This document shows positions 8,833 to 17,741 of a DNA stretch of 64,000 nucleotides, one piece after another. The DNA comes from Burkholderia sp. Bp8963 (lineage in GTDB: Bacteria; Pseudomonadota; Gammaproteobacteria; Burkholderiales; Burkholderiaceae): contig NZ_QTQP01000018.1 in NCBI RefSeq assembly GCF_003854275.1, positions 1 through 64,000 of the forward strand. Reading direction: 5' to 3'. Positions within the stretch are counted from its first letter, which is position 1, and each line of letters starts with the position of its first letter. A program made the translations under genes and the position numbers. The notes beneath the pieces were generated by a model. That model saw nothing but the letters and a program-made list of their open reading frames with translations. It searched no databases and was not told where the DNA came from.

Positions 8833-10042
8833 TCCGATCGTGATCGTCGGCGCCGGGCACGCCGCGCGGCGTGCCGCCGAGGCGCTGCGCGCGCGCGACG
8901 CCGACGCGCGCATCGTGATGATCGGCGCGGAGCGCGATCTGCCTTACGACCGGCCCGCGTTGTCGAAGGACGCGCTGCTGAGCGACGGCGGCGAAGCGCG
9001 TGCGTTCATACGCGATGCCGCGTGGTACGGCGCGCAACGGATCGAGCTGCGGCTCGGTACGCGGGTCGACGCGATCGAGCGGGATGCGCAACGCGTGCGG
9101 CTCGACGACGGTGCCGCGCTGCCGTACCGGCGGCTCGTGCTCGCGACGGGCTCGCGGGTTCGCACGTTCGGCGGGCCCGTGGACGCGGGCGTGCCGCTGC
9201 ATTACGTGCGCACGGTCGCTGATGCGCGCGCGCTGCGTGCGGCGCTCGCGCCGGGGCGTCACGTTGCGGTGCTCGGCGGCGGGTTCATCGGTCTCGAGGT
9301 GGCGGCAGCCGCGCGTCAGCTCGGCTGCGCGGTGACGGTGATCGATCCGGCCGCGTGCCTGCTGCAGCGCGCATTGCCGGAAGTGGTCGGCACATTTGCG
9401 CAGAACCTGCACGACGGGCGCGGCGTCGCGTTCCGGCTGTCGACGCTGCCGCGCGCGATCCGGCGCAGTGCGTCCGGCGGCGCGGTGGTCGAGACGGACC
9501 GCGGCGACGTGGCGGCCGATGTGGTGGTCGTCGGCATCGGCGTCGTGCCGAACGTCGAGCTTGCCGCCGCGGCAGGGCTCGACGTCGACAACGGCGTGCG
9601 CGTCGACGCGGGCTGCCGCACGGCCGATCCGGCGATCTACGCGACGGGCGAGGTGACGATGCACTTCAATCCGCTGCTCGGGCGGCACGTGCGGATCGAA
9701 TCGTGGCAGGTCGCGGAGAACCAGCCGGCCGTCGCCGCGGCGAACGTGCTCGGCGCGGACGAGACTTATGCGGAAATGCCGTGGCTGTGGTCGGATCAGT
9801 ACGACTGCAACCTGCAGATGCTCGGGCTGTTTGGCAGCGAGCGGACGACGGTGGTGCGTGGCGATCCGCTGAACGGCCCGTTCGGCGTGTTCGGGCTCGA
9901 TGCGGACGGCAAGCTCGTCGCGGCCGCTTCGGTGAACGCCGGGCGCGACATCGGCGCATGCCGACGGCTGATCGCGGCGGAGGCCGTGCTCGATCCGGCG
10001 CGGCTCGCCGATCCTGCGGTGAGCTTGAAGGCGTTCCTGTAA
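8822..10042 (+). CDS. andAa: Anthranilate dioxygenase ferredoxin reductase
   Basis: A 406-residue FAD-dependent ferredoxin reductase of the BphA4/ToxA/rubredoxin-reductase family. The FAD dinucleotide fold is at the N-terminus (IVIVGAGHAARRAAEALR), the NAD(H) fold lies in the middle (AVLGGGFIGLEVAAAA, about residues 145-160) and the second FAD motif is IYATGEV. The C-terminal part has the reductase dimerisation-type fold. It passes electrons from NADH to AndAb and ends the operon. Confidence 0.93.
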   Translation: MSADPIVIVGAGHAARRAAEALRARDADARIVMIGAERDLPYDRPALSKDALLSDGGEARAFIRDAAWYGAQRIELRLGTRVDAIERDAQRVRLDDGAALPYRRLVLATGSRVRTFGGPVDAGVPLHYVRTVADARALRAALAPGRHVAVLGGGFIGLEVAAAARQLGCAVTVIDPAACLLQRALPEVVGTFAQNLHDGRGVAFRLSTLPRAIRRSASGGAVVETDRGDVAADVVVVGIGVVPNVELAAAAGLDVDNGVRVDAGCRTADPAIYATGEVTMHFNPLLGRHVRIESWQVAENQPAVAAANVLGADETYAEMPWLWSDQYDCNLQMLGLFGSERTTVVRGDPLNGPFGVFGLDADGKLVAAASVNAGRDIGACRRLIAAEAVLDPARLADPAVSLKAFL

Positions 10043-10266
10043 AAGGCTCCCAATTGGATCGTTGCCCCTGGCTGGCCGAGAAATGGCTTGTCTTGCTGAC
10101 GAATTGGGCGGTGTTGGTTCGCAGAATTCCGCGCAGAGCCTGCGACGTGTTGGTCAGAAATCGGCTCGCAGCCGCAACAGGTGGATTGTGGCTGCACTGA
10201 ATGCATGATGCGCGGGACGATGAGGTGCGCCGGCTGGTCCGCGGAGGGGGGGCAGGAGATGTGCAA

Positions 10267-10297
10267 TTGCATGAAAAAAAAGAGGAAATGGTAAAAT
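10267..10297 (+). promoter_or_regulatory. Possible promoter for the DUF6088-Fic pair
   Basis: In the 290-bp gap after andAa, TTGCAT (10267-10272) and TAAAAT (10292-10297) are separated by 19 bases, within an A-rich stretch unlike its surroundings and 36 bp before the next start codon. The spacer is long, so this is tentative. The rest of the gap shows no gene. Confidence 0.35.
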
Positions 10298-10332
10298 GAG
10301 CGCTGGCCTGAAGTGAGGGAGGCGAGAGAATT

Positions 10333-11052
10333 ATGGTCGTGCTGGATAGGGTGCGAACTTCGGTCTGCAGCCGGAGCGATCAGGTGATTCTGCGTTCCGA
10401 ACTTCGTCGATTGGGAGGTCGGTCGCAACTCACTGCGGCTTTGGGCAGACTGGTCGATGAAGGTATCTTGATGCGCCTTGATAGGGGGGTCTTCGCGAGA
10501 GCGCGAAAAGATTCCGGCGGCAAAGCCGAATTGCTGGCCCCACCTGAGGTTGTCGTGCAGGAGCTTTTCCGCAAATTAGGTATCTCCGCCGGGCAGGTGA
10601 AGATTGAGCGAGACCACGGCGGCTGCGTCTATTTGATAGACGCTGGCCGTGCGCGTACATCCAGGCAGCTTGAGGTGGGACGTGACACTGTCAGGTACGT
10701 GGGCAGACGTCATAGGCGCCGGGGCACAGCGCCCAAGATGCCTTCGAACCTCGACAAGTTGCCGAAGAAGAACGTTGGCAAGTTCCTGGAAGCTTTCGCT
10801 CGCGCCCACGGCATCGAGGCCCGCCGTTCGGGTCTCGATGTGTGGGCAGAGGCGGTGACCCGGGCTGCAGGCGACCACGTGGAACTCGATCCCATAGGGC
10901 AGTTGCTCATAACGCTGAGCAAGGCAAAGCTCATCAATGGACTGCAGATGGCCCGCCTGATGACCAACTACATACATGAGCGGCGTGAGAATGATGCGTT
11001 GCGTAACAGCGAGATAGCATCACGCTCGTCTTCCGCGACGACCAGCCACTAG
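10333..11052 (+). CDS. DUF6088/AbiEi-like winged-helix protein upstream of Fic
   Basis: A 239-residue protein. The first 60 residues look like the winged-helix domain seen in DUF6088 and type IV AbiEi antitoxins (SDQVILRSELRRLGGRSQLTAALGRLVDEGILMRLDRGVFAR). The middle carries a basic patch (GRRHRRRGTAP), and the rest is helical without a known catalytic motif. It stands 117 bp before a Fic gene on the same strand. GC content is lower than in the flanking operons (58% in one line counted), which suggests transfer. Partner, antitoxin or regulator of the Fic protein is an inference from position; the family assignment is from memory of the pattern, not from a search. Confidence 0.65.
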   Translation: MVVLDRVRTSVCSRSDQVILRSELRRLGGRSQLTAALGRLVDEGILMRLDRGVFARARKDSGGKAELLAPPEVVVQELFRKLGISAGQVKIERDHGGCVYLIDAGRARTSRQLEVGRDTVRYVGRRHRRRGTAPKMPSNLDKLPKKNVGKFLEAFARAHGIEARRSGLDVWAEAVTRAAGDHVELDPIGQLLITLSKAKLINGLQMARLMTNYIHERRENDALRNSEIASRSSSATTSH

Positions 11053-11169
11053 TGGCGGGCGATCTAGCATACTTGCAGAAATTGCCTCAAGCGCGACCGG
11101 TTTGCCGGGCCCGTCTGTGAATGCAGCATCGGCGATTCATCCGGGCCATGATTCCAGAAAAAGGACAGC

Positions 11170-11901
11170 ATGTTCGATCCATTCGGGGACTTTGAGTCGG
11201 CGGGATACCTTCGTAATGTTGAACGCTCGAAGGATATGGATCTTGTCAAGGCTCAGGAGCATCTCTTTTTTTCCGCACACCTGGAAGAGGCGCTCGACTA
11301 TCTCTCACCGGACCATTCTCCGGACATCACATACCAGACCTTTTTGGATGTGCATCGCATGCTGTTCGGCGACTTTTACCCATGGGCCGGAAGTGACCGG
11401 CTCACGCTTGGGGTAGGAATGCACGTAGGCAAGGGTAATGGAGCGGTTGAGTTCGAGCGGGCCGATCTGTCGCGGCAGGCTGTGGAGTGGGGGCTGCGAA
11501 TGTCCTGCGACATGCACGGTAAGCGGACTGGGCCGGGCGACGTGATGGGTGCTTTTGCGTGGGGCCACCCGTTCCTCGACGGGAATGGGCGAGCGATGTT
11601 GCTTGTTCATACTGAACTGTGTGCCCGTGCAGGCTTCGCCATCGATTGGGGCTCATCGAAGAAAGACTCGTACCTGCAGGCGCTGACTGACGAGTTGTGG
11701 AACCCGGGGCAAGGGAAGCTCAATGAGTATTTCGTGCCGCTGATCCGGAATGTCGATGCGCGGCTGAATTGGCGCGACCGGCTTCTGGCCGTTCAGGGTC
11801 TGGATGGTAGTGCCGGCACGGAGCAGAACGTCGCTTACCGTAGCGATGACCCTGAGGGGCCGGCTCGGTATGCCACCATGGACAGCGCACGGCGTCGATA
11901 A
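11170..11901 (+). CDS. Fic-domain AMP-transferase (candidate toxin)
   Basis: A 243-residue Fic/DOC protein. FLDVHRMLFGDFYPWAGSDRLT is the usual helix before the active site, and HPFLDGNGR at residues 133-141 is a complete Fic motif with catalytic H133, the metal-binding acidic residue and the phosphate-binding GNGR. An active nucleotidyl-transferase that modifies a target protein (AMPylation) is expected. The start at 11170 follows an AAGGACA ribosome site, and an in-frame stop lies 7 codons upstream. A SxxxEG string (225-230) near the C-terminus resembles the Fic self-inhibition motif but contains a proline. It is in a low-GC patch together with the DUF6088-like gene. Confidence 0.88.
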   Translation: MFDPFGDFESAGYLRNVERSKDMDLVKAQEHLFFSAHLEEALDYLSPDHSPDITYQTFLDVHRMLFGDFYPWAGSDRLTLGVGMHVGKGNGAVEFERADLSRQAVEWGLRMSCDMHGKRTGPGDVMGAFAWGHPFLDGNGRAMLLVHTELCARAGFAIDWGSSKKDSYLQALTDELWNPGQGKLNEYFVPLIRNVDARLNWRDRLLAVQGLDGSAGTEQNVAYRSDDPEGPARYATMDSARRR

Positions 11902-11999
11902 ACAAAGGCCGCGCACCTGCGCGCGCGGCGGGCCAGCACGTTTGTCGGCGGTTGCGAATTCGGTGCATATTAGCGGCATCGCCGATTCGCCCGCCGCCC

Positions 12000-13286
12000 A
12001 TGACGCCAGACAAAGCCCTCGAACTGAACCGCAGCAAGCGCCGCGCGCTGTCGCTGCTGCTCGTCGCCGTCGCGGTATTCGTGACGACGATCTTCCTGCC
12101 GCGCGGCATCTGGGTCGACGGGATCAAGGCGGTAGCCGAGGCCGCGATGGTCGGCGCGCTCGCCGACTGGTTCGCGGTCGTCGCGCTGTTCCGCCGCGTG
12201 CCGATTCCGTTCGTGTCGCGCCACACCGAAATCATTCCGCAGAACAAGGACAAGATCGCCGACAACCTCGCGATCTTCGTCCGCGAGAAATTCCTCGGCC
12301 CGGACGCGCTCGCCGCGCAGATTCGCCAGCACGATCCCGCGCAGAAGCTCGGCGCGTGGCTCGGCGAGCCCGCGAACACCGAGGCGCTCGGCAGCTACGC
12401 GACGAAACTGATGAGCTTCGCGCTCGACATGACCGACGATGCACGAATCCAGTCGTTCGTGCACGACGCGTTCCGCGCGCTCGTCGACCGGATCGACCTG
12501 TCGCAATCGGCCGGTGCGATCCTCGATACGCTGACGAAGGACGGCCGCCACCAGGCGCTGCTCGACGACGCGATCGGGCAGGTGACGAACCTGCTCGACA
12601 AGCCGGAAAACCGCGCGGTGATCGCCGCGTACATCGTCGACTGGCTGAAGAGCCAGTACCCGACGGTCGAGAAGATCCTGCCGACGAACTGGCTAGGCGA
12701 GAACGGCGCGGAGCTGATCGCGAACGCGGTGAACCGCGTGCTCGAACAGGTTGCCGCGGACCCTGAGCACGAGCTGCGGCAGCGCTTCGACGCGACGGTC
12801 GTCAAGCTGGTCGAGCGCCTGAAGCACGATCCCGTGTTCATCGAGAAGGGCGAGGAGATCAAGCGCTACATCCGCGATGGTGACGCGTTCAATCTCTACC
12901 TGAAGGACTTGTGGGACCAGTTGCGTGCATGGCTGAAGGCCGATCTTGCACGCGCCGATTCGATGCTGCACCGGCAGGCCGCGACGCTCGGCGGCTGGCT
13001 CGGCGCGCGGCTGGCGGAAAGCCCCGCGCTGCGCGCGTCACTGAACGAGCACGTCGAGAAGGCCGTGTATGAAATGGCGCCGGATTTTGCCGATTTTCTG
13101 ATGCGTCACATTCGCGACACGGTGCGCAACTGGGATGCGCGCGAGATGTCGCACCAGATCGAACTGAACATCGGCAAGGACCTGCAGTACATCCGCATCA
13201 ACGGCACGCTGGTCGGCGGGTTGATCGGGCTGGGGCTGTATCTCGTGTCGCTGGTGCCGCGGTGGGTGGGGGGATGGGTGTATTGA
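12000..13286 (+). CDS. DUF445 family inner-membrane protein
   Basis: A 428-residue DUF445/YjiN-like protein. A hydrophobic segment at about residues 16-34 (SLLLVAVAVFVTTIFLP) is followed by the conserved AEAAMVGALADWFAVVALFRRVP block. There is a long, charged helical central region, and a final membrane segment near residues 405-420 (LVGGLIGLGLYLVSLVP). This suggests a protein anchored at both ends with a large helical domain. The function of the family is unknown. The start at 12000 is preferred over in-frame codons further upstream because it gives the family-like MTPDKALELNRSKRRAL beginning. Confidence 0.8.
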   Translation: MTPDKALELNRSKRRALSLLLVAVAVFVTTIFLPRGIWVDGIKAVAEAAMVGALADWFAVVALFRRVPIPFVSRHTEIIPQNKDKIADNLAIFVREKFLGPDALAAQIRQHDPAQKLGAWLGEPANTEALGSYATKLMSFALDMTDDARIQSFVHDAFRALVDRIDLSQSAGAILDTLTKDGRHQALLDDAIGQVTNLLDKPENRAVIAAYIVDWLKSQYPTVEKILPTNWLGENGAELIANAVNRVLEQVAADPEHELRQRFDATVVKLVERLKHDPVFIEKGEEIKRYIRDGDAFNLYLKDLWDQLRAWLKADLARADSMLHRQAATLGGWLGARLAESPALRASLNEHVEKAVYEMAPDFADFLMRHIRDTVRNWDAREMSHQIELNIGKDLQYIRINGTLVGGLIGLGLYLVSLVPRWVGGWVY

Positions 13287-13314
13287 GCGGCCCGCACACA
13301 ACGAACGCAAGGAA

Positions 13315-14703
13315 TTACAGCCAGACCGTGTCCGGTGTGTTGATCAGCCCGGCCAGTTTGGTGAGCACGAAGCGCATGTGGTCCTGTGTCGAGGCCATCA
13401 CCGCAACGCGCACCCAGTGACGTCCTTCTTCATCGCGGTTGACCGAAAAGGTATCGCCGCCCGCAATCATCAACTGGTGGCCTCTTGCCAGCACCGCGAA
13501 ATGTTCGCCGCTCGGCCAGCGGGGCGGCAACTTGAGCCAGATGTGAAACGAGGTGGGCTGAGCCTTGTACTCGAATTGCCCGAGCGATTCACGCACCATG
13601 ACCTGCCGCGCGCGCGCTTCCTGACACTGGTTGCGGGCCATTTCCGCGGCCTGCCCGCTCGTGATCAGATGCGTCGCGATCTGTGCGGCGAGCGGTGACA
13701 CCATCCAGATGCTCGTGCGCACGCTTGCGGTCATGCGCGCCAGCCACTCGGGCGGGCAATGCATATAGCCCAGGCGGATGGTCGAGGCAACGGACTTCGA
13801 CAAGCTCGTCAGATAGACCGTGCGCTCGGGGGCGAAGGTCGCCAGCGGCACGACCGGCTCGGGCGCGAGAAAACCATACAGGTCGTCGTCCAGCAACAGG
13901 AAATCGAAGTCGCGCGCGATCTGGGCGATGTCGCGTCGCCGGCTCTCCGACATCACTGACGTGGTGGGGTTCTGGCAGGTCGCGATGCAGATCACCAGGG
14001 CGGGGCGTTCCTCGCGGCAGATGTCGCGCAGACTGCCGGGCTCCATGCCTTCCTGGTCCAGGCGCACGCCACGAATGCGGCGGCCGAGACTCAGCACGAC
14101 GGAGGCCACGCCCGGATAGCAGAGCGATTCGCAGCACACGAGATCGCCCGGCTTGGTGAGCGCATTGACCGCCACCCACAGCCCATGTTGCGCGCCGGCC
14201 GTCAGCAGCACCTGTTCGGTTCGCGCGGGAAACCCGGCATGCTGCATCCACATGGCCCCGGCCTGACGGTGCAGCGGATGTCCGCCGTCCGGCGTGTAAT
14301 CGAGCATGTCCGGCAACGAACTCGATTGCGCCAACTCCCCGAGCGCCGCCCGAATATAGGGTTCCTGAAGCAGAAGATTCGGTTTGACGATCGACAGATC
14401 GATGATCCCGTTGAAGGAATTCTGGTCGGGCGGTGCGGGCTGCACCCGGCTGGCAGGAGGCGTTTCGCGCCGTAGCACGAAGGTGCCGCGTCCAACTTCG
14501 CCCTCGACCAGCCCCCGCCGCTGGGCGAGTTCGTAGGCGCGATTGACGGTGCCGGGCGTCACGCCAAGCTGTGCGGCGAGCTCCTTCAGGGTTGGCAGAC
14601 GGGTGCCCGCCGTCAGGCGGCCTGCCTGGATGTCGTTCTCCAGTGCCGCGGCAATCCTTTCATAGATCGCCCCGGCGAATGCATTCAGGTCCGGTGCCCA
14701 CAT
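13315..14703 (-). CDS. MocR-type regulator (GntR plus aminotransferase fold)
   Basis: About 462 residues. The N-terminal GntR winged helix (YERIAAALENDIQAGRLTAGTRLPTLKELAAQLGVTPGTVNRAYELA) is fused to a fold-type I aminotransferase domain. A PLP-binding lysine lies in SLSKS near residue 300, with DDDLYGF just before it. MocR proteins sense PLP or an amino-acid-like ligand and usually control an adjacent gene. The start at 14703 has GGAG about 10 bases upstream, although the frame continues to 14802. It is divergent from a serine hydroxymethyltransferase gene; 15-bp direct repeats in the gap are likely operators. Confidence 0.88.
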   Translation of the reverse strand: MWAPDLNAFAGAIYERIAAALENDIQAGRLTAGTRLPTLKELAAQLGVTPGTVNRAYELAQRRGLVEGEVGRGTFVLRRETPPASRVQPAPPDQNSFNGIIDLSIVKPNLLLQEPYIRAALGELAQSSSLPDMLDYTPDGGHPLHRQAGAMWMQHAGFPARTEQVLLTAGAQHGLWVAVNALTKPGDLVCCESLCYPGVASVVLSLGRRIRGVRLDQEGMEPGSLRDICREERPALVICIATCQNPTTSVMSESRRRDIAQIARDFDFLLLDDDLYGFLAPEPVVPLATFAPERTVYLTSLSKSVASTIRLGYMHCPPEWLARMTASVRTSIWMVSPLAAQIATHLITSGQAAEMARNQCQEARARQVMVRESLGQFEYKAQPTSFHIWLKLPPRWPSGEHFAVLARGHQLMIAGGDTFSVNRDEEGRHWVRVAVMASTQDHMRFVLTKLAGLINTPDTVWL

Positions 14704-14849
14704 GGGAACGACTCTCCTTGAATCGGTGCAATGAATGTAAGGCGGTAGTGTAATCGAATTATCATTTGTCGTCGAATCAACGGCTTCGGCGCCTTGCTCC
14801 ATGAGCTCTCCAGGCCCGAATGGGGAATGCCGCGTCGAGGTTGTTGACT

Positions 14850-14919
14850 GATTGAGTCAATTCAATTAGTTTACTTTTAAGCGCGATTAAGTCAATTCAT
14901 ATTGAATCAATCGATTCAA
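14850..14919. promoter_or_regulatory. Direct and inverted repeats, candidate MocR operator
   Basis: GATTGAGTCAATTCA (14850-14864) recurs as GATTAAGTCAATTCA (14885-14899), a 35-bp step with one mismatch. It is followed by a perfect dyad TTGAATC-aatc-GATTCAA (14902-14919) that ends 13 bases before the glyA-type start codon. MocR regulators typically bind direct repeats in such divergent gaps. The dyad covers the position expected for the ribosome-site leader and could repress. Confidence 0.55.
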
Positions 14920-14932
14920 CAAAGAGGATAGG

Positions 14933-16180
14933 ATGTTCGATACCAGCAAGGATGCCCTGCAGCACGTCGACCCGGCGATCTGGGACGTGATTTGTCGCGA
15001 GAACCAGAGGCAGGAAGACCACATTGAACTCATTGCATCGGAGAATTACACCTCTCCGGCCGTACTGAGCGCGGTGGGTTCGCAACTCACCAACAAGTAC
15101 GCCGAGGGCTATCCCGGCAAGCGCTACTACGGCGGCTGCGAAGTCATCGATGAAGCGGAACAGCTCGCCATTGATCGCCTGAAGGCCCTGTTCGGCGCAG
15201 AGGCGGCCAACGTGCAGCCGCATTCGGGATCCCAGGCCAATCAGGCGGTCTTCTTTGCCGCGCTGCAGCCCGGCGACACGATTCTCGGCATGAGCCTGGC
15301 CGAAGGCGGTCACCTCACGCACGGCATGCCGCTGAACATCAGCGGCAAGTGGTTCAAGGTGGCCAGCTACGGGCTCACCGAAGCGGGGGAGATCGACTAC
15401 GACGCGATGGAGCGTCTGGCGCGCGAGATCAAGCCGCGCCTGATCGTCGCGGGCGCGTCCGCCTACTCGCTGCGTATCGACTTCGAGCGCTTTGCGCGCG
15501 TCGCGCGCGAGGTCGGCGCCCTGTTCATGGTCGACATGGCGCACTACTCCGGCCTGATCGCGGGCGGCGTGTATCCGAATCCGGTGCCGCACGCCGATTT
15601 CGTGACGACCACGACGCACAAGGGCCTGCGCGGGCCGCGAGGCGGGGTCATTCTCATGAAGGCGAAGCACGAGAAGAGCATCAACTCGGCGATCTTCCCG
15701 GGCATTCAGGGAGGACCGCTCGTTCACGTCATCGCCGCCAAGGCTGTCGCTTTCAAGCTGGCCGCGACCGATGAGTTCAAGGCGTATCAGCGCCGCGTGC
15801 TGGAGAACGCGCAGGCCATGGCGCAAGTGTTCCAGTCGAGGGGGCTGAGCATCGTTTCCGGGCGCACGGAAAGCCACATGATGCTGATCGATCTGCGCTC
15901 GCTCGATCTGTCGGGCCGCGACGCCGAGCAGGCGCTGGGCGAGGTCTGCATCACCTGCAACAAGAATGCCGTGCCCAACGATCCGCGCAAACCGGTCGTG
16001 ACGAGCGGCATCCGTGTCGGCACGCCGGCCATCACGACGCGGGGCTTCGGTCTCGACGAATCGCGTCTGGTCGCGACGCTGGTCGCGGACATCGTGCTTG
16101 CGCCGCACGACGCCGCGGTGCGCGCGTCCGTGCTGGAGCAGGTGCGCGCGCTGTGCAAGCGCTTCCCCGTCTACAACTGA
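14933..16180 (+). CDS. glyA: Serine hydroxymethyltransferase paralogue
   Basis: A 415-residue SHMT of full family length. The PLP-binding lysine is K230 in [15 protein letters not shown], the substrate-binding [15 protein letters not shown] block is intact, and [17 protein letters not shown] carries the conserved histidine. The fold makes it PLP- and tetrahydrofolate-dependent, but the C-terminal third ([21 protein letters not shown]) departs from housekeeping GlyA. Base composition is lower in GC than the neighbours (52% in one line counted). An AGAGGA ribosome site lies upstream. A paralogue coupled to a transporter and a MocR regulator suggests a catabolic use, for example of a beta-hydroxy or alpha-methyl amino acid; the substrate is not known. 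Confidence 0.9.
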   Translation: MFDTSKDALQHVDPAIWDVICRENQRQEDHIELIASENYTSPAVLSAVGSQLTNKYAEGYPGKRYYGGCEVIDEAEQLAIDRLKALFGAEAANVQPHSGSQANQAVFFAALQPGDTILGMSLAEGGHLTHGMPLNISGKWFKVASYGLTEAGEIDYDAMERLAREIKPRLIVAGASAYSLRIDFERFARVAREVGALFMVDMAHYSGLIAGGVYPNPVPHADFVTTTTHKGLRGPRGGVILMKAKHEKSINSAIFPGIQGGPLVHVIAAKAVAFKLAATDEFKAYQRRVLENAQAMAQVFQSRGLSIVSGRTESHMMLIDLRSLDLSGRDAEQALGEVCITCNKNAVPNDPRKPVVTSGIRVGTPAITTRGFGLDESRLVATLVADIVLAPHDAAVRASVLEQVRALCKRFPVYN

Positions 16181-16187
16181 GGTCATC

Positions 16188-17405
16188 GTGATTCGCACAT
16201 TGGGCCAATGGCGTGCTGACGCCTCCCTGTCCGCGCTGGTGGCGGGCTTTCTCGCCGTCCTGATTTCCTATGCGGGCCCGCTCGTCATCGTGTTTCAGGC
16301 AGCGAACCAGGCGCATCTTTCCACCGAGGTCACGTCGTCGTGGATATGGGCGGTGTCGATCGGCAGCGGTATTTCCGGGCTGATCCTGAGCTGGAAACTG
16401 CGCACGCCGATCATCACGGCGTGGTCCACCCCGGGGGCCGCGCTGCTGGTCGGCATGTTGCCCGGCGTACCGTTGCCGGAGGCGGTGGGCGCCTATCTGC
16501 TGAGCGCGGCGATCGTGACGCTGATGGGCGTGTCGGGTGTGTTCGACCGCTTCATCGAGCGAATTCCCAAGGGGATTGCGGCGGCGATGCTGGCCGGGAT
16601 TCTCCTGCACTTCGGCATGCAGGTGTTTGCTTCCATCAGCGCCAGTCCGCTGCTCGTGTTCGCCATGCTGTTCACCTTCCTGGGCATGAAGCGGGTCTGG
16701 CCGCGCTATGCGATCGCCGCCGTGATGGTGGTCGGCATCGTCATCGCCGTTGCGTCGGGCACCACGCATCTGTCCCAGTTGCGGCTTGCGCCGGTGGCGC
16801 CCGTGTTCATCGCGCCGGCCTGGAACTGGCATGTGCTGCTGAGCCTGGGCGTGCCGCTGGCCCTCGTCACGCTCACGGGCCAATACGTGCCGGGCATGGC
16901 CGTGCTGCGAGCGTCGGGTTATCAGGTTCCGGCGGGCGGCATCATCGGCACGACCGGGGTTCTTTCGCTCCTGCTCGCGCCGTTTGGCTCGCACGGCGTG
17001 AATCTCGCGGCCATCACGGCTGCCATCTGCACGGGCAAGGAAGCGCATGAGGACGCGGACCGCCGCTACATCGCCGGCATCGCCAGCGGCCTGATCTATA
17101 TCGGCATCGGCGTGTTCGGCGGCACCCTGGCGCTGCTGTTCCGCGCACTGCCCGCGGAGCTGATCGCGGCGCTCGCGGGACTGGCCTTGATCGGCGCGAT
17201 CACGACCGGTGTGATCGGCATCGCTCAGGATGACAAACATCGTGACGCCAGCATCATCACGTTCCTGGTTACCGCGTCCGGCATGAGCTTTCTTGGCTTG
17301 GGTTCCGCGTTCTGGGGCCTCGCCATCGGCGCCGTTGCGTATGCCGTCCTGCATCGAAGCTGGCAACGCGACAGCGGCAAGACGCCGGTCATGAACAAGA
17401 TCTGA
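16188..17405 (+). CDS. BenE-family (benzoate/H+ symporter-like) transporter
   Basis: About 405 residues with roughly 11-12 hydrophobic segments and the BenE family architecture (SWIWAVSIGSGISGLILSWKLRTPIITAWSTPGAALL at the first transmembrane pair, and GSHGVNLAAITAAICTGKEAHED in the second half). It starts at a GTG 8 bases after the SHMT stop, with GAGGT as ribosome site, so the two genes are an operon. BenE was described as a benzoate transporter, but family substrates are broad. Its linkage to SHMT and MocR suggests an amino-acid-related substrate here. It was probably acquired together with its neighbours. Confidence 0.82.
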   Translation: MIRTLGQWRADASLSALVAGFLAVLISYAGPLVIVFQAANQAHLSTEVTSSWIWAVSIGSGISGLILSWKLRTPIITAWSTPGAALLVGMLPGVPLPEAVGAYLLSAAIVTLMGVSGVFDRFIERIPKGIAAAMLAGILLHFGMQVFASISASPLLVFAMLFTFLGMKRVWPRYAIAAVMVVGIVIAVASGTTHLSQLRLAPVAPVFIAPAWNWHVLLSLGVPLALVTLTGQYVPGMAVLRASGYQVPAGGIIGTTGVLSLLLAPFGSHGVNLAAITAAICTGKEAHEDADRRYIAGIASGLIYIGIGVFGGTLALLFRALPAELIAALAGLALIGAITTGVIGIAQDDKHRDASIITFLVTASGMSFLGLGSAFWGLAIGAVAYAVLHRSWQRDSGKTPVMNKI

Positions 17406-17438
17406 TCGCGCGCACGCGGATCAGGGGGATCAGAGGGT

Positions 17439-17738
17439 TCAGGCGTGCGCCTTCGAGCCATGCAGTTGCAGGTCGAGCGCCTTGATGACCTTCAGGATCG
17501 TGCCGAAGCTCGGATTGCCGTCGTGCGAAAGCGCCTTGTACAGGCCTTCGCGCGACATGCCTGCATCGCGCGCAACCTGCGACATGCCGCGCGCACGCGC
17601 GATCACGCCGAGCGCGTGCGCGATGAAGGCCGGATCGTCGCCAGCCTCCTGCAGGCAGGCCTCGAAGTATTCGGCCATGTCGTCTTCCGTCTTCAGGTGT
17701 TCGGCCGAATCCCATGGCCGGGTGCTGATCTTGTCCAT
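17439..17738 (-). CDS. Antitoxin of HigA-like addiction module
   Basis: A 99-residue antidote protein. The first 40 residues (WDSAEHLKTEDDMAEYFEACLQEAGDDPAFIAHALGVIARARG) are the family N-terminus. The C-terminal helix-turn-helix (MSQVARDAGMSREGLYKALSHDGNPSFGTILKVIKAL) is of the Xre/Cro type, used for DNA binding and autoregulation. It starts 3 bases after the stop of the toxin gene, the toxin-first order usual for this module. The gene is intact although its toxin partner is frameshifted. Confidence 0.88.
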   Translation of the reverse strand: MDKISTRPWDSAEHLKTEDDMAEYFEACLQEAGDDPAFIAHALGVIARARGMSQVARDAGMSREGLYKALSHDGNPSFGTILKVIKALDLQLHGSKAHA

Positions 17739-17741
17739 CGT

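Noticed and set aside
11842-11862. SxxxEG string in the Fic protein as a C-terminal self-inhibition motif
   Set aside because: It fits the short pattern, but a proline precedes the Glu and prolines follow, so an inhibitory helix is unlikely. It is not proposed as a finding.
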